From: Bradyrhizobium sp. AZCC 1719
GTDB lineage: Bacteria; Pseudomonadota; Alphaproteobacteria; Rhizobiales; Xanthobacteraceae
Assembly (NCBI RefSeq): GCF_036924525.1
Contig: NZ_JAZHRU010000001.1
Span: forward strand, 2,943,001-3,007,000
Direction of reading: 5' to 3'
Length of the DNA: 64,000 bases
The first letter of the stretch is position 1, and every line of letters starts with the position of its first letter. The notes beneath the pieces were generated by a model. It made no database searches, was not told the DNA's origin, and saw only the letters and a program-made list of their open reading frames with translations. The translations under genes were made by a program, and so were the position numbers. Below are positions 17,054-26,568 of the stretch, piece by piece.

Positions 17054-17821
17054 ATGGCTCTGAAGCGTCTCGTTCAGGCCGCGGTGGCGGCCTTGGTTCT
17101 CACAGCCGCGATGCCGGCATCCGCGCAAAAGGTGCTGAAGGTGGGCTCGACGCCGACCGGCGTGCCCTTCACCTTCCTCGATACCAAGACCAACAGCATT
17201 CAGGGCATCATGGTCGATCTGATCACCGAGATCGGCAAGGACGCCGGCTTCCAGGTCCAGATCGAGCCGATGCAGTTCTCGACCCTGATTGCCTCGCTCA
17301 CCTCGAACAAGATCGACATCATCTCGGCGGCGATGTTCGTCACCCCGGCGCGCAAGGAAGTGATCGATTTCTCCGAGCCGTTTTACAGCTATGGCGAAGG
17401 CCTCCTGGTGCCGAAGAGCGATACGAAGACCTACACCAAGCAGGACGATCTGAAAGGCGAGGTGGTCGGCGCGCAGGTCGGAACGGCGTTCGTCGACGCG
17501 CTGAAGAAGTCGGGACTGTTCAGCGAGGTCAAGGCCTACGACACCATTCCCGATATTCTGCGTGACGTGAACGCCGGCCGCCTCAAGGCCGGCTTCGCCG
17601 ATTATCCGATCCTTGCCTACAATCTCAAGCAAGGCGGCTTCCCCGACGCGCGCATCGTCGAGAGCTACAAGCCGGCGACCGTCGGCGCCGTCGGCATCGG
17701 CGTGCGCAAGGGCGATACCGAGCTGCTCGCCAAGATCAACGCCTCGCTTGCAAAGCTGAAGGCGAACGGCACGGTCGAAAAGATCCTCGATAAATGGGGC
17801 CTCAAGGCGCAGGGTGCCTGA
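17054..17821 (+). CDS. Polar amino-acid ABC transporter, periplasmic binding protein
   Basis: 255 residues: a signal peptide (MALKRLVQAAVAALVLTAAMPASA) and a family 3 solute-binding domain. Typical pieces are LKVGSTPTGVPFTFLDTKTN, the hinge strand SNKIDIISAAMFVTPARKEV with FSEPFYSYGEG, VGAQVGTAFVDALK, and the C-terminal NGTVEKILDKWGL. AGGAGG lies seven bases before the ATG. Its stop overlaps the permease start (TGATG), so they form one operon. The ligand is a polar or modified amino acid or amine. The paired FAD oxidase and sulfoxide reductase regulator hint at something unusual, but binding residues were not modelled. Confidence 0.9.
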   Translation: MALKRLVQAAVAALVLTAAMPASAQKVLKVGSTPTGVPFTFLDTKTNSIQGIMVDLITEIGKDAGFQVQIEPMQFSTLIASLTSNKIDIISAAMFVTPARKEVIDFSEPFYSYGEGLLVPKSDTKTYTKQDDLKGEVVGAQVGTAFVDALKKSGLFSEVKAYDTIPDILRDVNAGRLKAGFADYPILAYNLKQGGFPDARIVESYKPATVGAVGIGVRKGDTELLAKINASLAKLKANGTVEKILDKWGLKAQGA

Positions 17822-18474
17822 TGCAGGCGTTCTGGCGCGACGCGACCGAGTTCCTGCCGATCCTGATGAGCGGCGTGGCGCTGACGGTCATCGTCACCAT
17901 CGCTTCTCTCTTGCTGTCGACCGCGCTCGGCCTGGTCTGGGCCTTGATGCGGGTATCCGGCATCGGCGTTTTCTCAGGTTTCAGCGCCGGGCTGATCAAC
18001 GTGATCCGCGGCATCCCGATCATCGTGCTGTTGTTCTATCTCTATTTCGTGATGCCCGAACTCGGCCTCACGCTGACGGCGCTGCAGGCGGCGATCCTAG
18101 GCCTCGGCATCGCCTATTCGGCCTACCAGGCGGAGAATTTCCGCGCCGGCATCGAGGCCATCGACAAGGGGCAAATCGAGGCGGCGCAGGCGATCGGCAT
18201 GGGCTGGTGGCAGACCATGCGCCGCGTGGTGTTGCCGCAGGCGGTGAAGATCGTGTTGCCGCCCTACGGTAACATCATGATCATGATGCTGAAGGATTCT
18301 TCGCAAGCTTCCACCATCACGGTTGCCGAACTCGCACTGCAGGGCAAGCTGATCGCGTCCTCCACCTTCAAGAACACCAGCGTGTTCACGCTGGTGGCGC
18401 TGATGTATCTCACCATGAGCATCCCGCTCATTCTTCTGGTTCGTCACTTCGAAAAGCGCGCGGGCCATAAATGA
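17821..18474 (+). CDS. Polar amino-acid ABC transporter permease
   Basis: 217 residues of the HisM/GlnP family with about five membrane helices. The region starting [26 protein letters not shown] is a recognised helix pair. The EAA loop appears as [22 protein letters not shown], which contacts the ATPase. The ATG at 17821 overlaps the binding-protein stop and the 3' end overlaps the ATPase ATG by four bases, so translation is tightly coupled. A single permease gene implies a homodimer. Confidence 0.92.
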   Translation: MQAFWRDATEFLPILMSGVALTVIVTIASLLLSTALGLVWALMRVSGIGVFSGFSAGLINVIRGIPIIVLLFYLYFVMPELGLTLTALQAAILGLGIAYSAYQAENFRAGIEAIDKGQIEAAQAIGMGWWQTMRRVVLPQAVKIVLPPYGNIMIMMLKDSSQASTITVAELALQGKLIASSTFKNTSVFTLVALMYLTMSIPLILLVRHFEKRAGHK

Positions 18475-19202
18475 TCGAGCTCACCAACGTTCACAAGAGT
18501 TTTGGCAAGGTCGAGGTGCTCAAGGGCATCACGGCTTCCGTCGAGAAGGGCGAGGTGGTCTGCGTCATCGGTCCCTCAGGCTCTGGAAAATCCACCATTC
18601 TGCGCTGCATCAACGGGCTGGAAAGCTATGACAGCGGCGACATCCTCGTCGAAGGGGCGCGCGTCGACCGCAACGCGCCCTCGATCGTTGCAATCCGGAC
18701 GCAAGTCTCGATGGTGTTCCAGCGCTTCAACCTGTTTCCGCACCGTACCGCGCTGGAAAACGTCATCGAGGGGCCGGTCTATGTGAAGAAGGAGCCGCGC
18801 GCGGAAGCGCTGGAGCGCGGCCGCGCGCTGCTGGCGCAGGTGGGGCTCGCCGAGAAGGCCGACAGCTATCCGCCGCAACTCTCCGGCGGCCAGCAGCAGC
18901 GCGTCGCGATTGCCCGCGCGCTGGCGATGCAGCCGAAGGCGATCCTGTTCGACGAGCCGACTTCGGCGCTCGATCCCGAACTGGTCGGCGACGTGCTCTC
19001 GGTGATGCGCAAGCTCGCCGACGACGGCATGACCATGGTCGTCGTCACCCACGAGATGGGATTTGCTGGCGATGTCGCCGACCGCGTGCTGTTCATCGAC
19101 GGCGGCGTGATCGTCGAGCAGGGGCCGGCGAAGTCGATTCTCAACCAGCCGCAGCATGCGCGCACGCAGGATTTTTTGCGACGCGTGCTGCATCCGCTCT
19201 GA
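18471..19202 (+). CDS. Polar amino-acid ABC transporter ATP-binding protein
   Basis: 243 residues, GlnQ/HisP type. Walker A is GPSGSGKST, the Q-loop follows at [18 protein letters not shown], the signature is [17 protein letters not shown], Walker B is [14 protein letters not shown] and the switch His is in VVTHEMGFA. It powers the importer encoded just upstream. The ATG overlaps the permease stop (ATGA). The FAD oxidase follows after ten bases, so all four genes are likely one transcript. Confidence 0.93.
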   Translation: MIELTNVHKSFGKVEVLKGITASVEKGEVVCVIGPSGSGKSTILRCINGLESYDSGDILVEGARVDRNAPSIVAIRTQVSMVFQRFNLFPHRTALENVIEGPVYVKKEPRAEALERGRALLAQVGLAEKADSYPPQLSGGQQQRVAIARALAMQPKAILFDEPTSALDPELVGDVLSVMRKLADDGMTMVVVTHEMGFAGDVADRVLFIDGGVIVEQGPAKSILNQPQHARTQDFLRRVLHPL

Positions 19203-19212
19203 GTTCGCCAGC

Positions 19213-20505
19213 ATGAATGCGCCCGTCCGACTACCGCTGCCGCCAAGTCTCTACGCCGATACGGCGGTCGCGCCGGCACCGACGCCGCCGCTTGATGGAG
19301 ACAAGGACGTTGCGGTCGCGATCATCGGTGGCGGTTTCACCGGGCTGTCCACCGCATTGCATCTGGCCGAGCAGGGCGTGAATGCGATCGTGCTGGAAGC
19401 GCAACAGCCGGGCTGGGGCGCTTCGGGCAACAATGGCGGTCAGGTCAATCCAGGCCTCAAGCACGACCCCGACCGGATCGAGGCCGATTTCGGCGTCGGG
19501 CTCGGCGGCCGCATGATCGCGTTTTCTTACGGCACCACCAACTACACGTTCGATCTGATCCGCCGCTACCAGATTCCCTGCGAAGCAAGGCAGAACGGCA
19601 CGCTGCGCGCGGCCTATAACGAGGCGAGCGCCAGGGGAATCGAAACCACGGCAAAGCAGTGCATCCGGCGCGGCATGCCGGTGACGCTCTTGAATCGCGA
19701 GCAGATGCGGGAGATCACCGGCACCGACCGCTATCTCTGCGCCATGCTGGACAATCGCGGTGGCGACCTGCATCCGCTGAGCTATGCGCGCGGGTTGGCG
19801 CGCGCCGCGATCGCGGCCGGCGCAGCCGTCCATGGCGAGACGCCGGCGCTCTCCTTGTCGCGTGAAGGCGCGCATTGGCGCGTCGAGACGCCGCGCGGGA
19901 TCGTACGCGCCGAAAAGGTGCTGTTGGCTACCAACGGTTTCACGGACGATCTGTGGCCGGGCCTGCGCCGCACCATCGTGCCGGTGTTTTCGTCGATTGC
20001 GGCCACCGCGCCTTTATCCGACGAGGTCGCGCGCGAAATCATGCCGACGCGCTCGGTGTTGTACGAGAGCGGCCACATTACGGTGTATTACCGGATCGAT
20101 GCGCGTAATCGTCTGCTGATGGGCGGACGCGGGCCGATGCGCTGGATCAGCAAGCCTGGTGATGTCGCCTATCTCATCCGCTATGCCGAACAGCTGTGGC
20201 CGCGGCTGAAAGGCGTGACCTGGACGCACGGCTGGAATAGCCGGCTCGCGATCACGCCCGATCACTATCCCCATGTGCATGAGCCGGCGGAGAATCTTCT
20301 GATCTCGCTCGGTTGCAACGGCCGCGGCGTCGCGCTCTCGACCGCGATGGGCGCACAGCTCGCGCGTCGCCTGATCGGCGGCAAAGACGCCGAGATCGAC
20401 ATGCCGATCTCTGGCATCAAGCCGATGGCGCTGCACGCATTCTGGCCGCTCGGTGTCACGGCTGCGGTGCTGGCCGGGCGGGTCAGGGACCGGCTGGGAA
20501 TGTGA
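19213..20505 (+). CDS. FAD-dependent amine/amino-acid oxidase (PuuB/DAO family)
   Basis: 430 residues. A leader of about 30 residues rich in Pro/Ala precedes the FAD-binding motif VAIIGGGFTGLSTALHLAE. ATG 19213 is taken as start because it lies directly after the ATPase stop. Next come the gamma-glutamylputrescine-oxidase-like block WGASGNNGGQVNPGLK and a C-terminal FAD closure LISLGCNGRGVALSTAMG. Such enzymes oxidise secondary or primary amines or N-substituted amino acids to an imine plus peroxide. It is the last gene of the transporter operon, which implies that it acts on the imported compound. Confidence 0.87.
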   Translation: MNAPVRLPLPPSLYADTAVAPAPTPPLDGDKDVAVAIIGGGFTGLSTALHLAEQGVNAIVLEAQQPGWGASGNNGGQVNPGLKHDPDRIEADFGVGLGGRMIAFSYGTTNYTFDLIRRYQIPCEARQNGTLRAAYNEASARGIETTAKQCIRRGMPVTLLNREQMREITGTDRYLCAMLDNRGGDLHPLSYARGLARAAIAAGAAVHGETPALSLSREGAHWRVETPRGIVRAEKVLLATNGFTDDLWPGLRRTIVPVFSSIAATAPLSDEVAREIMPTRSVLYESGHITVYYRIDARNRLLMGGRGPMRWISKPGDVAYLIRYAEQLWPRLKGVTWTHGWNSRLAITPDHYPHVHEPAENLLISLGCNGRGVALSTAMGAQLARRLIGGKDAEIDMPISGIKPMALHAFWPLGVTAAVLAGRVRDRLGM

Positions 20506-20618
20506 CGCTGCGGTCGCGCAGCCTTCAAACAGCCAACCGAGACATCGCTCGCCCTGGACGGAACCTTCCATCCCCCGCGAACGTTCGCTTGCGCAGGGCC
20601 GATTTCGAGGAGGTCAAG

Positions 20619-21833
20619 ATGCGCAAGCAGTTACTGTTATCGACTGGAATTATCTGCCTGATGCTGGCACCGGGGCTATCGTATGGCCAGGCCCCGGGTG
20701 GAAGAAGCGAGGAACCGAAACAGATGCAGCCGAGCGATCGTGGCAAGGGTGCTGCATCGCAAGAACGCGGCGCCGAGCGAGCGCAGGAACGCGCCAAGGG
20801 CGCCGAGAAGGGTGCGGAACAGAAGGCGCAAGGCGCACCGGGCCGTGAGGAAAGAGGAGCCGGTTCCCGGCAGGCGGGCGAGAAGGGCAAGGCTGCACCT
20901 GGGGCCGAGCGTCCAACGGCTGCGAGCGAAGACAGCAAGCGTGGCCGCGGCGATGACGCGAAGAGGGCCACGGAGCAAACCAAGGGCGCCCGCCCGGGCG
21001 ATCGGGAGGCCGATCGCGGCCGCGATGCCAAGGAGAGCGCTAAGGACAGTGCCAAAGACAGAACCAAGGGCACCGCCGAGTCCGAGAGGACCAAGAGCGG
21101 AACAACGACATCCCAGAAGGAGCGCGAGGGCACTACCACCACGCAGAAGGAGCCGAGCCGCGATCAGCGGGACGAAACCTCAAAGGATGCCGCTCAGCAG
21201 GGCAAGGACCGGCCGGCGACCGCGACTGAAACCACGCGCACGCAGACCCAGACCAGCCAGACGCAGGACCGCCAGCAGATCTCGACCGAGAAGCAGGTGC
21301 GCATCTCCGAGAGGCTGACCCGCGAGCGTCTCGCGCCGCCGCAGCGCAATCTCAACATCTCGATCCGGGTAGGCGAGCGCATTCCTCGGCACGTGCGGGT
21401 CCAGCGACTACCTGCGGCGATTGTCTCGATCGAGCCGGCGTATCGCGGCTATGATTACTTCACAACCGAAGAGGAAATTGTAATCGTTGAACCCGGCACG
21501 CAACGGATCGTAAGCCAGATCCCGCGCGACGCGTCGCGCATTCGCGCAGCGGGCGGCGAGGCCGCCGGTAGTGGACGTGGGGCCGACGCGATGGCCCAGG
21601 CCGGCGGTGCGCCTTGCCGTATCATGCGCCGCGATACCGCGGGCAATGTTACCGAAGTCTCGCCCACGACGGTTGGTTCGACCGCACCGCAGGATTCGAT
21701 CAGCGTCAGCGTTCGTGCACCGGGCGGCGGTGGATCGACGAACCCGATTGCACTGGGCGCCTCGGAAGGACAGATCGTGGTCGCCATGCAAGGCGGCGAT
21801 TGCACGGTCACGATCGAGCCGCAGACGCGGTAG
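20619..21833 (+). CDS. DUF1236 protein with a long disordered charged region
   Basis: 404 residues. A signal peptide (MRKQLLLSTGIICLMLAPGL, ending SYGQ) is followed by roughly 200 residues of low-complexity Lys/Glu/Arg/Gly/Ala/Thr, with KDSAKDRTKG-like motifs and a Gln/Thr-rich end. The DUF1236 domain (about 225-320) shows QRNLNISIRVGERIPRHV and YDYFTTEEEIVIVEPGTQRI. A C-terminal part of about 85 residues has two Cys (GAPCRIM, GGDCTVTI). The ATG follows GAGGAGG. Function unknown; secreted or envelope. A clear rho-independent terminator follows, so it is transcribed alone. Confidence 0.82.
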   Translation: MRKQLLLSTGIICLMLAPGLSYGQAPGGRSEEPKQMQPSDRGKGAASQERGAERAQERAKGAEKGAEQKAQGAPGREERGAGSRQAGEKGKAAPGAERPTAASEDSKRGRGDDAKRATEQTKGARPGDREADRGRDAKESAKDSAKDRTKGTAESERTKSGTTTSQKEREGTTTTQKEPSRDQRDETSKDAAQQGKDRPATATETTRTQTQTSQTQDRQQISTEKQVRISERLTRERLAPPQRNLNISIRVGERIPRHVRVQRLPAAIVSIEPAYRGYDYFTTEEEIVIVEPGTQRIVSQIPRDASRIRAAGGEAAGSGRGADAMAQAGGAPCRIMRRDTAGNVTEVSPTTVGSTAPQDSISVSVRAPGGGGSTNPIALGASEGQIVVAMQGGDCTVTIEPQTR

Positions 21834-21862
21834 GGACCGCTGGAGGATCGCCGAGATCGAAG

Positions 21863-21891
21863 AGTGCGGCACATGGTTGCCGCACTTTTTT
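21863..21891 (+). terminator. Rho-independent terminator of the DUF1236 gene
   Basis: A perfect 9-bp stem AGTGCGGCA / TGCCGCACT with a 6-base loop (CATGGT) is followed by a run of six T ending at 21891, 30 bases past the stop codon. This is the best intrinsic terminator in the window. Confidence 0.92.
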
Positions 21892-21904
21892 GTCCAACGG
21901 CTAT

Positions 21905-22034
21905 CGTAGGGTGGGCAAAGGCACTCTTGCGCCGTGCCCACCATCTTTTCGAGACCACAGATAGAAATGGTGGGCATGCGGAGCCTGTCATCGGGCGCGC
22001 ATTCGCGCGACCCGTTGGCTTTGCCCACCCTACG
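21905..22034. repeat. Bradyrhizobium-type palindromic intergenic repeat (class 2)
   Basis: Perfect 16-bp ends CGTAGGGTGGGCAAAG (21905-21920) and CTTTGCCCACCCTACG (22019-22034) enclose a second inverted pair (GTGCCCACCAT around 21934 and ATGGTGGGCA around 21968). I recognise this motif as a dispersed repeat of Bradyrhizobium-like genomes. It sits just after the DUF1236 terminator and before the convergent GGT gene end. Confidence 0.8.
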
Positions 22035-22077
22035 GGGTTTGGGGCAGCGGGCGAGGGCGCAGCTATGCTTTCCTGCC

Positions 22078-23670
22078 TCACCCCTCCGCCACTGCCTCGC
22101 TCCAGGCGTGGAACGGCTCGGTCGCGCCGCTGTTGGTTTCGCCGTCGCGCAGCACCACGCTGGGGCACGCGAACTTCATCGGGAGGTTCTGGATGCGCGC
22201 CTCCTCGTAATCGAAACGCGAACCCAGCGCTTCGCGCGCGGCCTGCGGCAGGCGGACGTCGCCGATCACGATCGCGCCTTCGCTGGCGTCGATGCGCGGC
22301 TGATGAATTGCGGCATCGAGATCCATGCCGTAATCCATCACGAAGGACAGAAGCTGGCTTACCGCCGGCAGAATGCGCCGGCCGCCCGAAGCGCCGACCG
22401 CGATGCGCCTTCCGTCCGCCGCCTGCGCCAGTACGGGCGTGTAGTTGGTAAGGCACCGCTTGCCCGGCGCCAGCGAATTCGGCGTGCCCGGGGTCGGGTC
22501 GAACCACATGATGCCGTTGTTCATGGTGATGCCGGTCTGGTTCGTCACGAATTTGGAGCCGAAGGTGGACAGCAAGGTTTGCGTCACCGCGGCCATGTTG
22601 CCGTCGCGGTCGACGGCGGAAAAATGCGTGGTGCAGGCCGGCGCCAGCGCTTCGGCGCCGAGCGCGCGCCTGCCGTCTTCATCCCCCATGTCCTTTAACC
22701 GTTCGCGATACGCCTTTTGCAGCGCCGATGCATAGGCGATGTAGGCTGCCGCATCCGGTCCGCCGCGCGCAGGCTCGAGATTTTCCTGCAGCAGACGAAG
22801 TGTGCGCGCCAGCGTCGGCCCGGCGGTGAGTTCGGGCGTCGCGAACACCTTGCCGCCGCGATAGGGGATCGCCAGCGGCTCGCGCACAACGCTGCGAAAT
22901 GGCTTGAGATCCTCGACCGACAGCGCACCGCCGGCGGCTTGAATGTCGGCGGCGAGGCTCTGCGCCAGATCGCCTTCATAAAAATCCCGCGGACCGGCGC
23001 CGGCGAGTTGCGCCATCGTGGCCTTGAGCCGGTCCTGCGGCATGCGGACTTTGGACCTGATGCCCCACTGCGGGTTCGGTGGCAGGCCGTCCTGGAGATA
23101 GGCGGCGGCGCTCGCGGGGTAACGCCGCAAGTCTGCTGCCGCGCTCGAAATCATCACGGTGGTCCACCAGTCGACCGCAAGCCCTTCGCCGGCGAGCGAG
23201 ATGCTCGGCGCCAGCAACTCCTTCCACGGCAGTTTGGCGTAGCGGCGGTGCGCCTCTTCCATGCCGGCGACCACGCCGGGCACGGCGATCGAGCCGGGCC
23301 CGTGAATGTTGCGGTCGTCCTTTACCCGCGGCCAGGGGAAGATGTCGGAAGCCGCGCCACCGCCGGTCAGCGGATCATCTTCCACCCGCAGGCTGAGCGG
23401 CGCCCGCATGCCGTAGTCGATCACCTCATAGCGGTGTTCGCGCGCCCGGTAGAGCACCATCGCGCCGCCGCCGCCGACCCCGCTCATCCAGGGCTCCAGA
23501 ACGCCAAGCGCGAACGTCGTCGCGATCACGGCATCGATGCAGTCGCCGCCCGCGGCCAGCACCTCGGCTCCCACTTGCGCCGCCCTGCTTGATTGCGCGG
23601 CGACGATGCCGCCTTTGGAAGCGACGGCCGGCTTGCGTATCGCTTGGGTATTGGAGAACTGGTCGCGCAT
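22078..23670 (-). CDS. ggt: Gamma-glutamyltransferase family protein
   Basis: About 530 residues from ATG 23670 (MRDQFSNTQAIRKPAVASKGG). An in-frame upstream start at 23736 is possible. The N-terminal block AAQVGAEVLAAGGDCIDAVIAT and GVGGGGAMVLYRARE (the gamma-glutamyl site) is normal for the family. The autoprocessing nucleophile Thr is in CTTHFSAVDRDGNMAAVTQT, with the oxyanion GG at GGRRILPAV. No convincing signal peptide is present, unlike secreted GGTs, so it may be a cytoplasmic GGT-like hydrolase acting on glutathione or other gamma-glutamyl compounds. It is divergent from a ChaC gene, which also acts on gamma-glutamyl bonds. Confidence 0.88.
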   Translation of the reverse strand: MRDQFSNTQAIRKPAVASKGGIVAAQSSRAAQVGAEVLAAGGDCIDAVIATTFALGVLEPWMSGVGGGGAMVLYRAREHRYEVIDYGMRAPLSLRVEDDPLTGGGAASDIFPWPRVKDDRNIHGPGSIAVPGVVAGMEEAHRRYAKLPWKELLAPSISLAGEGLAVDWWTTVMISSAAADLRRYPASAAAYLQDGLPPNPQWGIRSKVRMPQDRLKATMAQLAGAGPRDFYEGDLAQSLAADIQAAGGALSVEDLKPFRSVVREPLAIPYRGGKVFATPELTAGPTLARTLRLLQENLEPARGGPDAAAYIAYASALQKAYRERLKDMGDEDGRRALGAEALAPACTTHFSAVDRDGNMAAVTQTLLSTFGSKFVTNQTGITMNNGIMWFDPTPGTPNSLAPGKRCLTNYTPVLAQAADGRRIAVGASGGRRILPAVSQLLSFVMDYGMDLDAAIHQPRIDASEGAIVIGDVRLPQAAREALGSRFDYEEARIQNLPMKFACPSVVLRDGETNSGATEPFHAWSEAVAEG

Positions 23671-23873
23671 CGGATTGCCTTTGATCCCTGTGACGTGTGT
23701 GGTTGCCGGTCGGGCGGAAGATTTCGTTGACGTCATTACACCCTAAAAATCTCAGGCCAGCCATGACAGAATGACATGCTGGGAATTCGCATCGCCCGCC
23801 TTCGTGTTGGCGTCTTGCGTCCGACAATGGCACATTGCTAACGATGGCCGTATCCACAAAGGAGCATACTGGC

Positions 23874-24605
23874 TTGACCGCCGACGCATTCATTCATCTG
23901 CCGGAGCTGCGATCCCGGGTAACGCACCCGGAAAAGTCGCTGCTGCGCCTCACGCCGGAGATATTTTCGATGTGGGAGCAGCGGGCGCGGGCCGCGGGAT
24001 GGCCGGCAGGCTGGCGGCTCTCGGACGAAGCGATCGAGGCGTCGCGGCTTGCGGTGCTCGGCGATCACCCTGATGGCGATGACCTCTGGATCTACTCCTA
24101 CGGTTCGCTGATGTGGGACCCCGGTTTTCACTTTGCCGAAGTCCGGCTTGCCGACGTCGAAAATTATCAGCGTCGCTTCACGCTGAAGATCAATCTCGGC
24201 CGGGGATCGCACGACTATCCGGCGCTGATGCTCTCGCTGGAGCCGCAATTGGGATGTTGCCGCGGGCTGGCGTTCCGTATTGCGGCCGATTCTGTCCATG
24301 CCGAGACCGCGATCCTGTGGCGCCGCGAAATGCTGCGCGGCGGCTATGCGCCGGCGATGATGCCGATGACGACGCCGCAGGGACCAATTACCGCACTCGC
24401 CTTCACCTCCAACCGCTCGCATCCGAGTTATGTCGGCGAACTGCCGCTCGCCGAGACCGCCGCGATGATCGCGAGCGGGAAGGGCGTTCTCGGCACTAAC
24501 CGCGAATACCTCGTGCAACTGGCGACGCAGTTGCAGGCGTTGGAGATCGAGGATCCGTATGTCGCGCAGTTGCATGCGCAGATCGGCGGCGCTCCCGGTG
24601 CTTGA
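23874..24605 (+). CDS. chaC: ChaC-like glutathione-specific gamma-glutamylcyclotransferase
   Basis: 243 residues. The substrate loop YGSLMWDPGFHF is the ChaC hallmark, followed by RRFTLKINLGRGSHDYPALMLSLE, LGCCRGLAFRI and the acidic-residue region ETAILWRREML. It releases 5-oxoproline from glutathione, giving Cys-Gly. The start is probably TTG 23874, because AAAGGAG lies nine bases upstream and relatives begin MTxxAFxHLP. ATG 23844, with no ribosome site, would add ten residues. It is divergent from the GGT-like gene, so the pair could recycle glutathione or other gamma-glutamyl compounds. Confidence 0.87.
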   Translation: MTADAFIHLPELRSRVTHPEKSLLRLTPEIFSMWEQRARAAGWPAGWRLSDEAIEASRLAVLGDHPDGDDLWIYSYGSLMWDPGFHFAEVRLADVENYQRRFTLKINLGRGSHDYPALMLSLEPQLGCCRGLAFRIAADSVHAETAILWRREMLRGGYAPAMMPMTTPQGPITALAFTSNRSHPSYVGELPLAETAAMIASGKGVLGTNREYLVQLATQLQALEIEDPYVAQLHAQIGGAPGA

Positions 24606-24678
24606 GGCGGTCACCTCACGGCGGCCTGCCGCGTCCATTTTCAAACAATGTTTTAGGCTGATTTTGCCGCACAATCCG

Positions 24679-24703
24679 GCATCCTGACGCAAGTGCAGGA
24701 TGC
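24679..24703. promoter_or_regulatory. Inverted repeat upstream of the Baeyer-Villiger monooxygenase
   Basis: GCATCCTG, nine bases, CAGGATGC: perfect 8-bp arms about 70 bases before the monooxygenase start. No T-run follows, so an operator is more likely than a terminator, but no adjacent regulator gene points to a binder. Confidence 0.4.
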
Positions 24704-24773
24704 GGATAGTTGGCATCATAAGAGCCGCCGCGCGGAGACGATCGACGCCGAATAACTAATGGAGAGGGCGCGC

Positions 24774-26438
24774 ATGACTGGGGAGATCAAGTCGCACTAC
24801 GAGGTCGTTGTCGTCGGCGCGGGCGTGTCAGGCATTTACCAGATCAAGCGGCTGGCCGATCTCGACGTGGATGCCCTGGTGCTCGATGCTGCCCCCGATC
24901 TCGGGGGAACCTGGTACTGGAACCGCTATCCCGGCGCGCGCTTCGATTCCGAGAGCTACACCTACGGCTATTCCTTCTCGAAAGAGCTGCTCAACGAGTG
25001 GCACTGGCAGGAGCGGTTTTCGAGCCAGCCGGAGAATCTTCGCTACCTCAACTATGTCGTCGACAAGTTCGATTTGCGCAAATACATGCGGTTCAACCGC
25101 AAGGTGGAAGCGGCGGCGTTCGACGAGGGCTGTCATCTGTGGCGGCTCCGGCTCGACGATGGACGTGAACTGAACTGCCGATTCCTCATTCTTGCGGTCG
25201 GGTTGCTCTCGGTACCGACGCTACCGCGGCTTGAGGGCATGGAGACGTTCAAGGGGCGTTCGTTCCATACCTTTTATTGGCCGCACGAGCCGGTTGAACT
25301 CTCCGGCAAGAAGGTCGGCATCATCGGTACCGGCGCCACTGCGATCCAGGTGATCGGCGAGATTGCCGACAAGGTCGGTGAACTCACGGTGTTTCAGCGG
25401 CGTCCGAACTGGAGCGCGCCGCTCAACAACAGCCCGATCTCGGACGAGGAAATGGCTGACATCCGTTCGCGCTACGATGAAATCTTTGCCGCCTGCCGGC
25501 GCACGCCCGGCGGCTTCGAGCACGAGCCTGATAGACGCGGCTTCTATGAAGCCACCCGCGAGGAGCGGATCGCGCTGTGGGACAAGCTCTATGACGAGCC
25601 CGGCTTCGGCATCTGGCTCAGCAATTTTCGCGAGATTTTTACCGACGAGGCGGCCAATGCCGAGTTTTCCGCTTACATCGCCGATCGCATCCGACGGCGC
25701 GTGAAGGACCCCGCGACCGCGGAAAAGCTGATCCCGAAAGATCACGGCTTCGGCGTGCAGCGGGTGCCGCTGGAGACCAATTATTTCGAAGCCTACAACC
25801 GTGACAATGTGCATCTCGTCGACATCGGCGAGATGCCGATTCTGCGGGTCACTGAGACAGGCCTGCGCACCAGCGCGCGCGATTACGATCTCGACATCAT
25901 CATCTACTCAACCGGCTTCGATGCCATCACCGGCGCATTCGATGCGATCGACATCACGGGTGCCGCCGGAGTGAAGCTCGCCGACGAATGGCGCGAGGGA
26001 CCCTCGACCTTTCTTGGCATGATGGCGCATGGTTTTCCGAATTTGCTGATGCCGACGGGCCCGCAGAGCGGCTCAGCCTCGACGAATTTTCCGCGCGGCA
26101 TCGAGAACGGCGTCGGCTGGTGCATGGGCCTGCTCGGCCACATGTGGGACCGCGGCTACACGCGGGCCGAGCCAACGGCGGAAGCGCAGGCGCGCTGGAC
26201 CGCGCACGTGACCAAGATGTACGCCATCATGCTGATGCGCAAAGCCAAGTCGTGGTTCACCGGCTACAATTCCAATATCCCCGGCCACGAGCACGGCAAG
26301 ACTCGGTATCTCGTTTATAATGGCGGTACGCCGAAATATGTCGCGGCGATCACCGAAGTTGCCGATAAGGGGTATGAGGGCATCGTGTTCGATGCGCAGC
26401 AGCACCTTACCAAGCCCGCGGTACGCAAATTAGGCTAA
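24774..26438 (+). CDS. Flavin-containing Baeyer-Villiger-type monooxygenase
   Basis: 554 residues. Two Rossmann motifs (GAGVSG near 15 and GTGATA near 186) bind FAD and NADPH. Between them are the long BVMO fingerprint [15 protein letters not shown] (44-58) and the complete short one F159-K-G-R-S-F-H165-T-F-Y-W169-P. It should insert oxygen next to a ketone carbonyl, giving an ester or lactone, using NADPH and O2. ATG 24774 is chosen over ATG 24759 because GGAGAGG lies just upstream of it. It stands alone, facing the same way as the hypothetical gene that follows. Compare the fused monooxygenase at 29033, where the fingerprint His is missing. Confidence 0.9.
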   Translation: MTGEIKSHYEVVVVGAGVSGIYQIKRLADLDVDALVLDAAPDLGGTWYWNRYPGARFDSESYTYGYSFSKELLNEWHWQERFSSQPENLRYLNYVVDKFDLRKYMRFNRKVEAAAFDEGCHLWRLRLDDGRELNCRFLILAVGLLSVPTLPRLEGMETFKGRSFHTFYWPHEPVELSGKKVGIIGTGATAIQVIGEIADKVGELTVFQRRPNWSAPLNNSPISDEEMADIRSRYDEIFAACRRTPGGFEHEPDRRGFYEATREERIALWDKLYDEPGFGIWLSNFREIFTDEAANAEFSAYIADRIRRRVKDPATAEKLIPKDHGFGVQRVPLETNYFEAYNRDNVHLVDIGEMPILRVTETGLRTSARDYDLDIIIYSTGFDAITGAFDAIDITGAAGVKLADEWREGPSTFLGMMAHGFPNLLMPTGPQSGSASTNFPRGIENGVGWCMGLLGHMWDRGYTRAEPTAEAQARWTAHVTKMYAIMLMRKAKSWFTGYNSNIPGHEHGKTRYLVYNGGTPKYVAAITEVADKGYEGIVFDAQQHLTKPAVRKLG

Positions 26439-26568
26439 GTGGCGTGGCCTCATCCCATGCCGGGCCCGGGCCGCACGATGGGTTTCAGTTGGGTGGACGG
26501 GGACGAGATATCGACGAGATGATAAAAGCGTCGTCGTGCCGTTACAGGGGGAGCCTTGGGGAATAAGT

